In this document: piece by piece, positions 1 to 11,555 of the stretch
Layout: every line of letters begins with the position of its first letter
Position numbering within the stretch: the first letter of the stretch is position 1
Origin: Ceriagrion tenellum
Lineage: Eukaryota > Arthropoda > Insecta > Odonata > Coenagrionidae
DNA: 64,000 nt
NCBI GenBank assembly: GCA_963169105.1
Contig: OY720636.1
Coordinates: 108,314,539-108,378,538, forward strand
Reading direction: 5' to 3'
The notes under the pieces: model-generated
What the model was told of the DNA's origin: nothing
Database searches by the model: none
What the model saw: only the letters and a program-made list of their open reading frames with translations
Program-made: the position numbers and the translations under genes

Positions 1-1090
1 GCATTTTGGCTCTCGATGCTGAAGCGTGTTACTTTTTTTTAAATAATAATTCTTTATTAATCTCATATTGAAGAACATCGGTCACAAAATAAAAGAAATA
101 AAAATACAGTAAAGACATACGGACTATCCATTGTACAAAAGATGTAATACACTTCACTCTATATGACAAATACACCTTTGCCTTAAAACACATGAAAAGA
201 GTAGATAGTTTCATGAATACTTATTGTGAAATGCTGTAGTATTGGGATATTTGTTTGTATATCATTGCCGCATTCCTATCCGCCAGTATTGAGAAAGTTA
301 CCGATTTATAAAATGCCATATAATTTAACTATATGTTGCGCCGATAAAAATGTACGAGTTAGTTGAATAAACTGACCCCTGCATTAATATATTCCCCTTT
401 GAGGCATCGTTAAACACCATTTACTTGTAGCCAATGCGTTTTTCTCGCCTTGACTCTATTTAGAATTAAACTAGGGTTGCTCAATGTTAATAGTGTCTTA
501 TTCAAAACTCTTTGCCGTAGTTAATTATTTTACTCGTTCGGGTATTTTTTTAATCAATTTAACGTCACACTGAAAACGGGCTTAAAGGCCTTTTATGTTA
601 TGCCCTTTAACCTGTAAAAACGGATGAATCATGCCCTGGGGGTGAAATTCCTACCCGCTTCCTATGGGTTGAAAGGCGAGGAATTAACCCTGCCGCGATC
701 AGGGCCGGCCTATGCGACATCTTGCTTAAATAATTTCAATCCTCCTTTTGATATTTGTGAAATAGGTGCACATTATGCTCGAGTGCACATTCTCAATGGC
801 TTTCCCGGTGTTTAATATTTAGTTTCTCCTAATACTGTCCAGGAGGGGGAGACAGGGTGGGTTCCTCCTTTTGATTTCATGCGAGAAAAATGGATTGTTC
901 TCATCTTAAAAAGGATTTTATTTGAAAAATGTAGATCGTTTTTGTGATGCAAACGGTGATGGCTCCCTGAGATAGAGGACGCCGAGCCAGGACTCACAAC
1001 AGATCCACAATTAATTTGGTTAAATACTTATGACGAGTGTATGGTTATAGCCCAAGTGATGCCGACTTTAAAATGTTTAGGTTTTTTTTA
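1..1090. other. AT-rich stretch with no recognisable feature
   Basis: Both strands contain only short open frames (about 60 codons at most) with no domain I recognise. I see no terminal repeats, tRNA boxes or tandem arrays. It reads as unconstrained intergenic or intronic DNA. Confidence 0.5.
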
Positions 1091-1850
1091 GTATTGTGAA
1101 GATACTCGTTCTCATCTTTTATGACTCCGCGGCGCTGACAGCATTCAAAGACATCTTTACCAGACGATTTCATTACGAGTGGGAGGGGGAGGTGGGGTGG
1201 GAGGTTCAGGGGCGTTCATTACGCCTCCCGGCCACCCGCGCTTGTTGGAAAAACCATTCCGCTGAAAATATTTACGAGCTGTCACATGCGCCGCATTCTC
1301 TTCGTGGAGGGGAAATGGAGCTCTTCGACCGGGAAGGAGGGAAAGAGAGATAGGATGAGGGGAGAGAGAGGGAGGAAGAAGAGTCAATATTGACTCGCGA
1401 TTTTTAATTTACATGGCAGTTGCTTTTTTTTTCCAGAATTTGTCAGTTGACGCGTACACATAACACACGGACACACACTCGCAGCCGGGAAAGCGCTTGT
1501 ATGCCCGCGCGAGCGCGTTCGTTGCCATTTTTCTTTTATCTTCAGCCCGTCGCGGTCGTCGTCTGCTGCTGCTGCCGCTGATGCCCCTCTCACACCTCCT
1601 CCTGAACCAACATCGCTCCCTTTCTCGCTCCTCTTCCTCCCCGCTCTCTGTGTTGCCGTCATTTCCCCGAGCTTGTCGTTTTTCTAAACCCTTTGGCCGC
1701 TCCACTCTTTACTTTCTCGTACACGGTTCGCGGACACGGGAGGCAAGTCCAAGGCCAAGGGAAGGCGGGCGTGTGTGTGAGGATGAGGGTGACGAAAGCA
1801 GATTCGCCGCGGCTTCGCCGACGCGAAATGAGAATGAACAGGCTCTGAAA
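1091..1850. other. GC- and CpG-rich block
   Basis: Composition shifts from AT-rich to GC-rich, with purine-rich (GGAGG-type) and later CpG-rich runs, including GCGCGAGCGCG near 1506. Overlapping open frames of up to 156 codons occur on both strands (for example 1497-1967 +), but their proteins are low-complexity Arg/Ser/Leu sequence with no domain. This could be a CpG-rich regulatory region or an untranslated exon. No splice or promoter signal is convincing. Confidence 0.35.
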
Positions 1851-1953
1851 TATTCGATTTTGCGGCATCGGAGGATCGATGCCCGAAAAATATCCAATGC
1901 GGTATCGATGCATTATGTTAAAAAAATGATAGAACAATATTTTCCTCTCTGTT

Positions 1954-2520
1954 TTAAGGTAGTTTGAGCGGAATGTCATTTTACCTTGAAATCAATGAAT
2001 TTGGTCTCATTTTTAAGAAAAATATATATATCTCCCTTCCATTTATACCGAAAATTCAACCCATTACCACATTACTTTCGGAGATATTTGTCAGGAAATA
2101 CCAGCCCTTTGACATGGGAAATGTCACGTGTATACACTCCAGAGGGACATTATTTACAAAATGAGGTATTTCCAGCACTCGGATGTCGTAAAAAAACTAA
2201 CAGAGTATGATTTGTATGTTTCCTCAACTATATTTGAAAATTAATCGTATTATCACCGCAGTAGGTTCATGGGTATCACAAAAACCTTCTGTTTTCAAGG
2301 AGTTTCAAACGCACCGCGTGAAAAAAATGAGCCAAGTTAAAGACTTATTTAGGTATTTTCATTTAATTACTTACAATTTTTGTCATATAAAACTGTATTT
2401 TCGCACCAGTAATTATGCAATATTTAAATTGATGTGCCCTACAGCTGGTGAAATTTTAACGCATGATTCGAATAGGGTCTCTGTTATGACTAGGGAAGTA
2501 TCTCGCTCGGACAACCTTAA
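1954..2520 (+). mobile_element. TTAA-type MITE, copy 1
   Basis: A 567-bp non-coding element bounded by TTAA at both ends (1954-1957 and 2517-2520). The left end begins GGTAGTTTGAGCG and the right end finishes CGCTCGGACAACC, which are imperfect inverted termini of about 18 bp (consensus GGTNGTNNGAGCGARAT). Five more copies in the window share internal blocks such as AATCAATGAATTTGGT, a TCACCGCAGTA block and an ACCGCGTGAAAAAAATGAG block. No transposase frame is present. TTAA flanks are typical of piggyBac-class insertion, but the termini are not classic piggyBac, so the superfamily is inferred. This copy defines the + orientation used here. Confidence 0.8.
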
Positions 2521-2727
2521 ATGAAAACCGACTATGGTTTCAACAAGGTATGTCATTATCAAGGTTATTTTTGTTATCGACTCTAAATATCATTATTAGC
2601 CCTTGATAATGACAAAGTGTAATAATCAATGTCGGTTTTCATTTGAAACATTGTGTAAAATAATGTTGATATTTTTTTTATGGATATAGAATATTTTCAC
2701 GAACTTACGCCTGAAACCTTATCATAC
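2521..2727 (+). mobile_element. Foldback element abutting the MITE, degraded motif copy with tail
   Basis: Inverted arms at about 2521-2566 and 2601-2645 share ATGAAAACCGAC and GTCATTATCAAGG. The inner ends are a degenerate CTGATGATG motif (CTTGATAATGACAAAGTG). The arm is related to the copies at 11353, 27690 and 41155 through the shared CGGTCGGTGA/ACCGAC block. A tail at 2680-2727 reads MDIEYFHELTPETLSY, like the tails of other copies. It lies directly against MITE copy 1, so one probably inserted beside or into the other. Confidence 0.6.
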
Positions 2728-4349
2728 GTATCGATGCACGGTGATAGTTGGCTAATTTGCTGATCGTAATCCACATAGTATTTGGGCGTGGGCTGTGCGC
2801 AGACTTAAGATGCAGCGAATGAGTCAAAGTGTATAGTAATTTTTTGGATACATGTGTTAGTTTTGAGTCGTAGAGGGGACGATTTTGGAATTTCACACAC
2901 AAAGTTGCAGGTGACCGAGATCTAGATTGATTTATGCATAGAGAATTAGAAGTCGAGCATTTTTAGGCGTTAAAACGAAGAAATTCGACTCTTTACAAAC
3001 TATTTATTAAAAGAAAGGCAATTAGAGGTTTGGATACTTTCTTGTAACTTTCGTTTTGCTTTTAAAATGCAATGTCTTAGAATGTGAATGATAAATACGC
3101 GTTTCTCTTCGAGTTTTGTTGCCGATTCGTTTCAGCTCTTTCTGTGTGTTTTTTAAATTTTATTCTCGGAAACGACTAACGATTTTGACGAATATAGCAG
3201 CTTAAGCTATTCTGAAATATGATCCAATGTCCAGTAAAACCTCTATGAACGGAGAGTTTTGACTTATGTTAGAGTTTTAAGGGCGGCAGTCGAATCACGA
3301 TCTTAGTTGCCTGCTACTTTGCTTGGCGTTCTCTCGTACGAACAAGGAACTCAATTCCTTTCTGAATTTTGACCACCGACCACCTACGTTAATGATACTA
3401 TGTATCTATCAATGTACTTGTTGAACCTTTTTTACTAAGGATGTCTCTCACTTACGGACACATCTTCGTGGTTTGTTGTTGACCTTGCTGTTTCTCAAGT
3501 GATAACGAGAGCCAATACTTCCACTTTGTTAACTCTCGGTTTGTGGCTCTTGTAATTTCTGAACCTGGTAATGTTCTCAATGTATGCTAAAAGGCCTCCA
3601 TCGTATCTTCATTTGCTATTTTTTTTCTTTTTGATATGAGTCGAGTTTGTCCCAACTGGAGAGGCTAACGTTCACATTCAACAGACAAAAGCAAATTATC
3701 TTCCCCGGAGAGATACATCCGTCATTTCGTTCCGTCAATGTATTTGCTAAGAAAAAATGAACCGAAAAGGGGTTTTAAAAACTTGTAAATAATCCATCTT
3801 TGTATATACGTGCATACCAATGCCGGAGAAGTTGTGATTTTTTAAAAACTCTTTTGGTCTCCTCTGATATTTGATGTTTGCTTGACAATTGCCAAATGTG
3901 TTCCTCTGGGTGTTAGCGTTTTCATTCCTTCGTTTATTGAGAGAATGAAGAAGCATTTGCCTTAAAATCACAATTGTTCTCCATAATCAGAAATTATTCC
4001 CATTCCTCCGGAAGCACAAACGACCCTCTTTACTGTTCGGGTGGATACCACACGGGTGGGCTCACTCCAAAAGAAGGGCGATTATTTTGGTTTGACGTGG
4101 GATTCTCGCCCTATATCTCTTAACTTCTTCCTCTCTTCCCCATGAATGCATCCGCCTTTTCCTATTTTCACATCCGATGCTCCCTTGTTCTTAAGACTGA
4201 CTCTGCGGTTCATTTTCATATTCTTCTCCATTGCTTCCTGCACTATCCTTTCGCAGATATTTTTGAAATAAGTGGAATATTTAAGGTCTTTGAAGACTGT
4301 ATCTAATCGTCTAACGTAAGATCATATACTTATGCAATATTGTATACTT
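2728..4349. other. Unannotated stretch
   Basis: AT-rich sequence with scattered stops in all frames. I see no repeat termini, tRNA boxes or coding signal. Confidence 0.45.
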
Positions 4350-5285
4350 ATTGATGAATAAAGAAAAGAGGTCAAAGGAGGGATGCTGTCAATATTTTTT
4401 TTATTTAACATACAAAATAGCTTTCTCTCTATCAATCCTTAATACCTTGTTGTGGTTTGTAGTTGGATTAGTTACTTATCGGTAATTGGTAAATGTCACT
4501 CGGGCAATGATTCCCCATTTTGCGTTGATTTTGCTGTGCTTATTTTGATTATTTCATCCCTCTTTGTTTTTTATGGTTGTTCTATGCTTTTTTTGTTTTA
4601 GTACATTGACCCATATGACGTACACTTCACCATTACCCTTGGGTGAAGGGCGAAACTCGCGAACTTTTCCCATGCCATGAAGTTACAATCCAATTACCGC
4701 AGTGTATCAAGGATTTATTGAGTGAAAACTATTTGTTTGTTAAATAAAAAATGTCGACAGCATCTCCCCTTTGACCTCTTCTCTTCACTCAGCAAATTCT
4801 TATCATTAATCTAACTTTACTTGGGTAATGGATTCCCCATTTTGCGTTGATTTTGCTGTGTTAATTTTGATTTTATTTCATCCCTCTTGTTTGTTCATTG
4901 TTGTTCTGTGTTTTATTTATTTTAATACATTGACCAATGTAATTATGACGCACACTTCATCAATGACAGAATGTTCTTGGGAGAAGGTCCCAACTCATAA
5001 CCTTAGGATTCCCATGCCATTAAGTTACCTATCCAACTACCGCTGTGTATTAAGGATTAATGGAGTGAAAACTACCTTGGGTGTTAGGTGAAAAATATGT
5101 TGGCAGCATCTCTCCTTTGACCTCTTTTTCCTTGTTCCTATCCGTAATCAAACGTTACTTTGGTAATGGATTCCGACTTTGAGTTCATTTTGTGGTGTTA
5201 ACGTTGATTTATTTAAATTCCTCTTGCTCTTTCTTTTGTTGTTCTGCTTTATTTATTTATGTGCATCGACCAATACAATTAGCCA
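4350..5285 (+). repeat. Tandem repeat of 322-337 bp with an inverted arm
   Basis: Two full units and a partial third begin at about 4502, 4824 and 5161, each opening with TAATGGATTCC-like sequence followed by CATTTTGCGTTGATTTTGC. Each complete unit ends with a GCAGCATCTC block and a TTTGACCTCTT block. Just before the first unit, 4355-4475 is the inverted counterpart of the unit end (AAGAGGTCAAAGGAGGGATGC), so the left edge can fold onto 4680-4800. No coding frame persists through the units. It may be a tandemly amplified foldback element. Confidence 0.75.
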
Positions 5286-6187
5286 TGGTGGTGTTTTTGG
5301 CTGTGCGAAACAAAAAACTTATATTTTTTTATAATAAATAACATTTTTTTACGTCCTCTTTCGATGACTTCCACTGTAGAGTATGCGGCATATTCACATC
5401 GTATGCTTTTGAATATGTTCTTTCTCGTGAAATCACAATGTCGTCCTAATCTTCATGTGCAAGATATTTTATGCCGATCCTCGTGGTGCATAATTTCCAT
5501 GAATTGTCGATATCTTTTATGGCCGATGCGTGAAAGTATCGGAGTGCTGTCTATAAATCGTCGTATCGCACGGGATTAAGGATCGTTGTGGGGGGGGGGG
5601 GGTTGATGGGATGAGAAGCTGGGCAGTCGTGTTCGGACTAAATTTGGAAAAATGGGAGGCTCTCGACCGTGGAGGGTTAGAGTGGAGGTAATGATAGCGG
5701 AGTGGAGAGGGATAATTAGATCGGCGACCTCTGCGGAATAAGAATGGGACATCAAAGTTTGTGGAAGTGAGATAATGGTGGTGTGAGGATTTGTCAACCG
5801 ATCGATAGTTCGATGCTAAAACTTTCCCTTTCATTATCGAGAGTGGTCTTTTCATCGTGTGGAAAATGGCCGTATTTTATTTTTTTCACTTCGATGTACA
5901 AATAAAATGAAATTGCCTTGTTCTGGGAAGTTATGATTTTATTGCGATCGTCCACATTTATGGAATATTTTATTTAACGCCAGTACCTGCAGCATGTAAC
6001 CATCTCTTTCATGTGCTTCTTTGTTCAATCAATGACGTCACCATTTCATTCTTCAGTTGTTCTGAAGTATCTACTTGAGCCATCGTTGTCTACTCTTTCT
6101 TTTTTGCGTGCTGTTTGTTTTCGCTATTTACAGTCTTCAGTTCCGCATTCTCTCTTCCATTTTTTTTGTATTCTACTGGTTAAGATA
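5286..6187. other. Unannotated stretch with a G13 run
   Basis: No gene or element recognised. An uninterrupted run of 13 G lies at 5590-5602. The reverse-strand frame at 5517-5855 is open but has no domain. Confidence 0.45.
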
Positions 6188-6697
6188 GGTTTCGTTGAAT
6201 GTCAGAGAATCTCCTCCCAGTTTTTTTACGATTTCAGGGGCCTATCTAATCTAGTTTATCCTTTTTCGCCTCGGTATCGATCTACCCTTCTTCATCCTGT
6301 CCATGAAACGTATTCTCTTTCTTCCCCTTCCCCGCTAACCCAACATCCTTCCCTCTGTCACACTCTTAAGCAACCCTTCACCCTTTATTACATCCTTCTG
6401 CCATCTACCCTGCCTATCCTGAATTTCATTCAAAAGTTTCCTTTCCTCGCCCACCATCTCAAGCACTTCCTCATTAGTCCTCTCCGTCCACCACACCTTC
6501 TCCATCCTTCTTCACATCCACATCTCAAAGGGCTGCAGCCTATTCTCGTCCTCCTTTCTGAGGGTTCACTTTTCTGCACCATATAATGCTATGCTCCATA
6601 TCAAGCTCTTTACCAGCCTCTTCTGTACATCCTTACCCAACGTCCCCGTCATCTGCTTCCTTCTATTACTTAACGCCTCTTTAGCTAGTGCAATTCT
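6188..6697 (-). pseudogene. LINE reverse-transcriptase C-terminal fragment (decayed)
   Basis: The reverse strand aligns along its length with the better-preserved fragment at 16966-17470. Both share the block encoding a WSVALHG-E-TWALRKEDEKRL-like segment, the VWRRMEKV-WTERK segment and the basic C-terminal tail followed by GAATGTCA-AGAATCTCCTCCC. The 191-codon open frame on the + strand here is its antisense shadow. The fragment carries indels and is non-functional. It belongs to the non-LTR group often annotated as endonuclease-reverse transcriptase; RTE-like is my best guess at clade. Confidence 0.7.
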
Positions 6698-6846
6698 TAA
6701 AATTGATTTAAAATGTGCGTCATGAATTGACGTAAAAAACAGACTTCGGGTTCGATTCCCTTTTGCATGTCACATTACTGAGTGGACTCGGTCAATTCAT
6801 TTTTTTGGCTTTGAAGAACGAAACGTACGACTGACTTCGATCGATT

Positions 6847-6982
6847 GACGAACACAATGGTGGTGTGAAGATGTTATGATGGCCGATTCCAAGCAGGAAA
6901 AATTCGACTAGCCCGGGAATCGAATCACGGACCTTTGGATTTCGCGTCCAATGCTCAGATCACCAAGCTACCCAGTCTACTA
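6847..6982 (-). mobile_element. SINE-A, tRNA-headed copy (3' truncated)
   Basis: On the reverse strand a tRNA-like head (TAGCTTGGTGATCTGAGC as A box, GTGATTCGATTCC as B box, anticodon stem TTGGA/TCCAA) leads into a body ending CCATTGTGTTCGTC. The body matches 7095-7262 and 45503-45697. It lies head-to-head with the next SINE-A copy, so the pair forms an inverted repeat. Confidence 0.75.
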
Positions 6983-7094
6983 AGAATCCACTGGAATCGG
7001 CGGGGGGTTGATAGGAACAAACACTCCCCAAGGCATGACCCACGAGAGCGGCCAATAGATGGCGCCAGGGCTGCTATTCACCCACTGGCAGAGA

Positions 7095-7262
7095 AAGAAG
7101 GTTCGATTCCCGGTCCAGTCGAATTTTTTCTGCTTGGAATCGGCCATAATAACATCTTCACACCACCATTGTGTTCGTCAATTTTATGTGTTCCTATCCA
7201 CTTTCTTTCTACCTTTCCGTTTGAACCTTTATTAGTATGTATTTGCCGCTGAGCGTTCTGAG
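7095..7262 (+). mobile_element. SINE-A, inverted partner copy
   Basis: Starts within the B box (GGTTCGATTCCCGG) and runs through the conserved body to CGCTGAGCGTTCTGAG. Compared with the copy at 6847-6982 it is in opposite orientation and has a longer 3' part, including TGTGTTCCTATCC and CTTTCTTTCTACC. The open frame across it exists only because this SINE is stop-poor on that strand; it is not a gene. Confidence 0.75.
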
Positions 7263-8995
7263 TGTGGAAAAAACGTAAGGATATAAGGAGGTGTTATCTT
7301 TGACGAAAGAACACACTGCGGGAAAACTCCCACACGTGAAGGGGAGTGTGAAAATCCTGCGGAAACCTACAGACATTATGCTAATTTAACACCAACATAA
7401 GACAATGCAGGGAGTGCACACGAAATAGATAATAATAATAAAAGGATAGTTTATTCTTAACTGCAAAGTTAAATTCTAATAAATAAATGATAAGAAAATA
7501 AGATGGACATACTTGCATTATTCCTGGAGAATTTAAGGCATATTGATCCTCCCAACGTATTTTAAATTTTGCGATTGGAATTCGAGGCTACGCATGAAAA
7601 ATTAGTCTTCATTTGGAAAATATTTAAGATATTCGATCTGGAGTTGGAAAATATTTTATAAATTCAATTGTATTCGAGAGGAGTGGAGTGGAGTCCATAC
7701 GAACCAGCTCCATTTATTCCGCTCCCAAATTGCTAATGCTCCGCTCCACCTCTTCCCTCCATTCTTCCGCCTCATGCCCGCGTCTAATATGTCTCCCACC
7801 CATTCTCATGCTATCTTTCCGCCGGAGTCCAGTTCCGCGTTTCAATTTTAGAAATCTGATTCAGTCCGCGCTAATAAAACGCCAAGGTGAATTAGGGATG
7901 CGTTTTGGGAATATCAGTCGGGGATGCAAATTGGAATGGCGTATGGATTAAATGAAACCGTTGCTTTCGAGAATCTTGGCTCGCAACTGAATATGCATGT
8001 TAATGCATATTTATTCCGAGATGGCGTTCTCTACCGAGATAACCATGGCAGTGGCTGGTGAGGTTGGATTTTATAGGGACATTTTATCGGTTCCTGGGGA
8101 TGATATGCTTGAAAGTTTTTTTTTCTACGATTTCGGCGATGAAATCACCGTTTGTCGCTGACTGTCGACTCCAGACTATTTTATTTATATCGCGTAATAT
8201 TTTACCAAATTTGGATGGATTTAGGATAGCTCTGTTCGGCCTGGTTTTGTGATTTCTGGTTTACGTAGGGCATCTGATGAGTTGGAACTTACATTTAAAT
8301 GATGTGAAATGAGAAATGGTTTCGAAAGATATACCATATTGTCAGTTAATTGACATGAACATTATCAATGGTGGAAGTTATCCACGTCGGTTATCGTGCC
8401 AAAATACGTTAAACTGGGGTTATAATAGCGGGCATAAGTATATCATATCCAGACTCCGGCGTAATTATCGTTGGGGCTTCATCGGCTGCTGTGTTACCAC
8501 AGTTATGTCAAATTTACCATATTGTGGATGTTTTTGTTTGATACAGTCATATGGTTTCAGAAAACTACTTTCATACAGTGTAAATTAATGCCGTCCTTGT
8601 TTAAGTACTTTAATCTGCGGTGAAAACGTGTAAGGAACGGTAACAGCCATTGGTTATGAAGCTTTCTCGTTGCGCATTCAGGTAAGTATGAGAGTAGATG
8701 ATGGAAATCTACGCGCAGGGAAAGATGACTACTCTACCAACCATAAACTGTTGCCGTTGCTGACCAAAGAGCAAAGCAATTTGTTTTCATTACAGCTGAA
8801 CTTCACCTTATTTCAATGTATGAACGGAATGGGCCAAGCAAGCGGGCGTTCGCAAATGTAACTCAGAATGTTTGTTTAAACATTAACGGCGAAGTGAGAG
8901 CCGGATGGTGGACATACTGTCTATTCATCATAGCTTTGAGTACCCCATCCACCCGATCACATCGAGAAATAACTCTAGTGTGGGCGAGGCCAAGG
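7263..8995. other. Unannotated stretch
   Basis: No domain-bearing frame, terminal repeat or RNA gene recognised. A short (ATA)n-type run lies near 7430. Confidence 0.45.
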
Positions 8996-9377
8996 GGCTG
9001 TCCATAATCCACGTAGACACCGAACAGGGAGGGGGGCTACGAGGGTTGTCAACGAAGGTCCACGTTGGGGAGTGCGGGGGTTGGAGGGATGTCTACGTAG
9101 ACAATGGTAAACATTCAGTTAACAGTAAATGACATTATCATAGCTACAAGAGTAGTTTTTCTTTTACTTACCTTTCCTTAAAATCAACCTTAAATTACAG
9201 ATAGTCCATGACAATCAATTTATAACCCGTTTCACAGATTTTTCCTCACAAAAGAGAAGTCTACATGGACAATATGGGGGGACCAGGGAGGGGGGGGGTC
9301 CGGATGAAGTCTACGTGTGTCCACGAGGAGGAGTAAAAAAAGTGGCCTATTTTTGTCTACGTGGATTATGGACAGCC
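8996..9377. mobile_element. MITE with near-perfect 22-23 bp TIRs
   Basis: The left end GGCTGTCCATAATCCACG is exactly inverted at the right end (CGTGGATTATGGACAGCC), and the match continues through GTAGAC/GTCTAC, giving a 382-bp element. Further ACGTAGAC and GTCTAC boxes recur inside near both ends. GGCTGTCCATAA-type termini are common among small arthropod DNA transposons. I cannot fix a target duplication, so the superfamily (hAT or PIF/Harbinger) is open. There is no transposase. Confidence 0.85.
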
Positions 9378-10330
9378 TAAACGGAACAATCGAGTATCAG
9401 CGGGCTGTGAACGAACTCGGGGAAGGTCGAGTATCGCATGCGGAGAGAATTACGGTCTTCATTTCAGAAATCAATTGTTCTCCCGGCGACGACAGTATCG
9501 ACGGACTCCTCTCTCTCGTTCGCCTGTCGGTGGGGAAAGGCCGAACGGGGAGTGAGAGAGGAGGTGGGGTTACGGAGGGACAAGGGTCAAGAACTCCTGT
9601 CTCGTCGAGACGGCGTGGAAATGCGAGGGTCGGGGAATCGGTCGTGTATTTATGCTCGAAGGCTTTTCCGGCGTGAATATGCTCGAAGGCACTTCCACGC
9701 TTGTCTCTTAAGTGGCGAAGCAGTGAGGGGGTGGGGGGTAGAAGATTCAGTCGGCGGCGGGAGTGCATGAAAAAGTTGGCTCCATCAAAAACGCCCGTCG
9801 TGCTGGTGCGGTATGTGACGGAATGAGTCAGTCATCCCGAGGGCAATGCGTCCAGTGTGTGAGTATGTATACTATGTATGTGTGTGGAGGGAATTGGAGG
9901 GGTTGAAAGTCGGAGAAGGAATTCTGGGGTAAAAAAAAGAAAAACGGACGGAGATAAAAGGGGTGTCGGGCCGAGGGTATGGTGGGAGAGGAGGGACGGA
10001 TGGGGGGGGGGGAGGGGGCGGGGTTTAGGGGACACGTGTGTAGCAGATGGTGTCTCTGCTCCTTCCCTCCCTGCCCCGCCCCCCTCAGTGCGCCCACCCG
10101 CACCATCCATCCCCCCTTCCTCCTCCCGTGCCCGCCGCCTATCTTTCGACGGTCCGCAGCTTCTGGTGCAGTCGACCGTGCACCCGTTATCTGTCGCCGG
10201 TCCACTCCCGCGCCCATCCGGGTGTGTGCGCTCCCTTGTTGTTGCGAACATAGGGTTTTGAATTGGACCAGAACTGGCAATCCGCTGCGAGCAGCCCGAA
10301 TGTGTGTATGTATGTACCTCACGGAACCAC
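9378..10330. other. GC/CpG-rich block with G-rich tract
   Basis: GC-rich sequence carrying overlapping open frames on both strands (up to 180 codons) that share no domain and look like by-products of low stop density. 9970-10030 is a strong G-rich tract with many GGG runs on the + strand, followed by a C-rich segment, and could form G-quadruplexes. Possible CpG-rich promoter or exon; not provable here. Confidence 0.35.
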
Positions 10331-10469
10331 CATTTTGTTACTAATTTTGTCGCATGGCACGTGTGCAATTTCATTTTTTTTACAACTCTCCATTATAAGT
10401 TTTGGTGTATTTGTCGAAAAATAAGAGCGACAGTGTTTGCCAAAACAAACATATTGTGAATTCACCTTA

Positions 10470-10560
10470 GCAAACGAAAAAATAACTTTATTTTCTTCTA
10501 CTGATTTATTTTCTCAATACATGACGTTTCGACATAACGGTGTCATCATCAGGTGCATGA
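10470..10560 (-). mobile_element. Foldback-family terminal arm with hammerhead-like motif
   Basis: On the reverse strand 10523-10553 reads CCTGATGATGACACCG followed by TTATGTCGAAACGTC. The hairpin GACA/TGTC lies between the CTGATGA and GAAAC boxes. The flank has the TTATTTTC-rich sequence seen beside other copies. Only one arm is visible, so this is a solo or truncated terminus. Confidence 0.6.
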
Positions 10561-10708
10561 TGATACGTTCTTTTCCAAATCATGTTATTCTTTTCATTTG
10601 TGAAATTCAACTTCCACGTAGTTAAGCCTCAAACCCTGGAACGAATCCACCTTGGCGTTTGCGTGTTTTAAAAAATACTAGTTTCGCAAATGGCTAGTCA
10701 TTGCTGAT

Positions 10709-10892
10709 GAGGCCGCTTTACACAGTATATTTTATTGTACAAACGAATATATCGTAGAATGCACAATAAAATTAATAGAAATGGAGCAGGTTCTATTCCC
10801 TGTTCATTCATTCAGACAATCATACAATTTGCCGCTATACACGGTACAATTCTCTTAATGGAAGAGTTCATACGTAAGTTTGTACATTGAAG
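10709..10892 (+). mobile_element. TIR MITE related to 36344-36554 (degraded)
   Basis: Begins GAGGCCGCTTTACAC and shares with 36344-36554 the blocks TTCATTCAGACAATCATACA and GAGTTCATACGTAAGTTTG. The right terminus is degenerate (GTTTGTACATTGAA). No coding capacity. Confidence 0.65.
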
Positions 10893-11352
10893 AACACAGA
10901 ATTAATACATTTGCACAGCCTTCGACGAATATATTTTAAAATGAACAAGTTTCACGCACATAAAAGAGCAGACTGCTACCCCAATTAGTTTACATTTGCG
11001 TTTTTTTACTTCATTTCTTGTTGTAATTTGTTAATAAATCTGAAAGGAGAGTGCTAATGATTACATTTTTTTGGCATAGACGATTCGCTTTTCAAAAGGA
11101 AGTTTTCGTGAAAATAGCGTTGGCAGCTTCAAAGAGAAAAGTATCACATTTCCCCATGTTTCTGCTCCGTCGGGATATGGAAATGTTGCATTTGAAGTTC
11201 TATTTCCGAAAAGCGGAAGTATATAAAGGTGTGATTTTGATGCCTACGTCTCAAAAAGGATACGTTTTTTTCATCAGTAGTGGTAAAGTGGCATTCCATT
11301 CATTTTACTGAGGAGCAATCTTAATGGCACCATTAATACATCCGCATTAGAA
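10893..11352. other. Unannotated stretch
   Basis: An 86-codon open frame at 11051-11311 (+) has no recognisable domain and is not supported as a gene. Confidence 0.4.
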
Positions 11353-11555
11353 AATCCATATTTGAAAATAAACCTCGGTACACTTTCCACGCTTTAATTT
11401 TCGTCACCGACCGTGGTTTCAGCACATTATGCTGTTATCAGGGTGACAAAAATAAAAGTTTCGAAATTGTGCAAGTGTTTATTTTCAAATATGGATGTCC
11501 ATAGGTTCCACAAAGTTTCTGCCAATACGCTGTCTTATGTTCGCATGAGAAAGTT
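11353..11555 (+). mobile_element. Foldback element with conserved tail
   Basis: Inverted arms (11353-11408 and 11442-11490) share GAAAATAAAC and TTTTCGTCACC/GGTGACAAAAA. On the reverse strand the core reads CTGATAACAGCATAATG then TGCTGAAACCACGG, a degenerate CTGATGA/GAAAC motif close to the copy at 27690. The tail at 11491-11553 reads MDVHRFHKVSANTLSYVR, matching the FHKVxxxTLS tails elsewhere. Confidence 0.7.

Noticed and set aside
6011..6586. 191-codon + strand frame
   Set aside because: Antisense of a LINE RT fragment that aligns on the reverse strand with 16966-17470.
9878..10374. Several 120-180-codon frames on both strands of a GC-rich block
   Set aside because: Low stop frequency from base composition; the proteins are Pro/Arg/Gly-rich without motifs.
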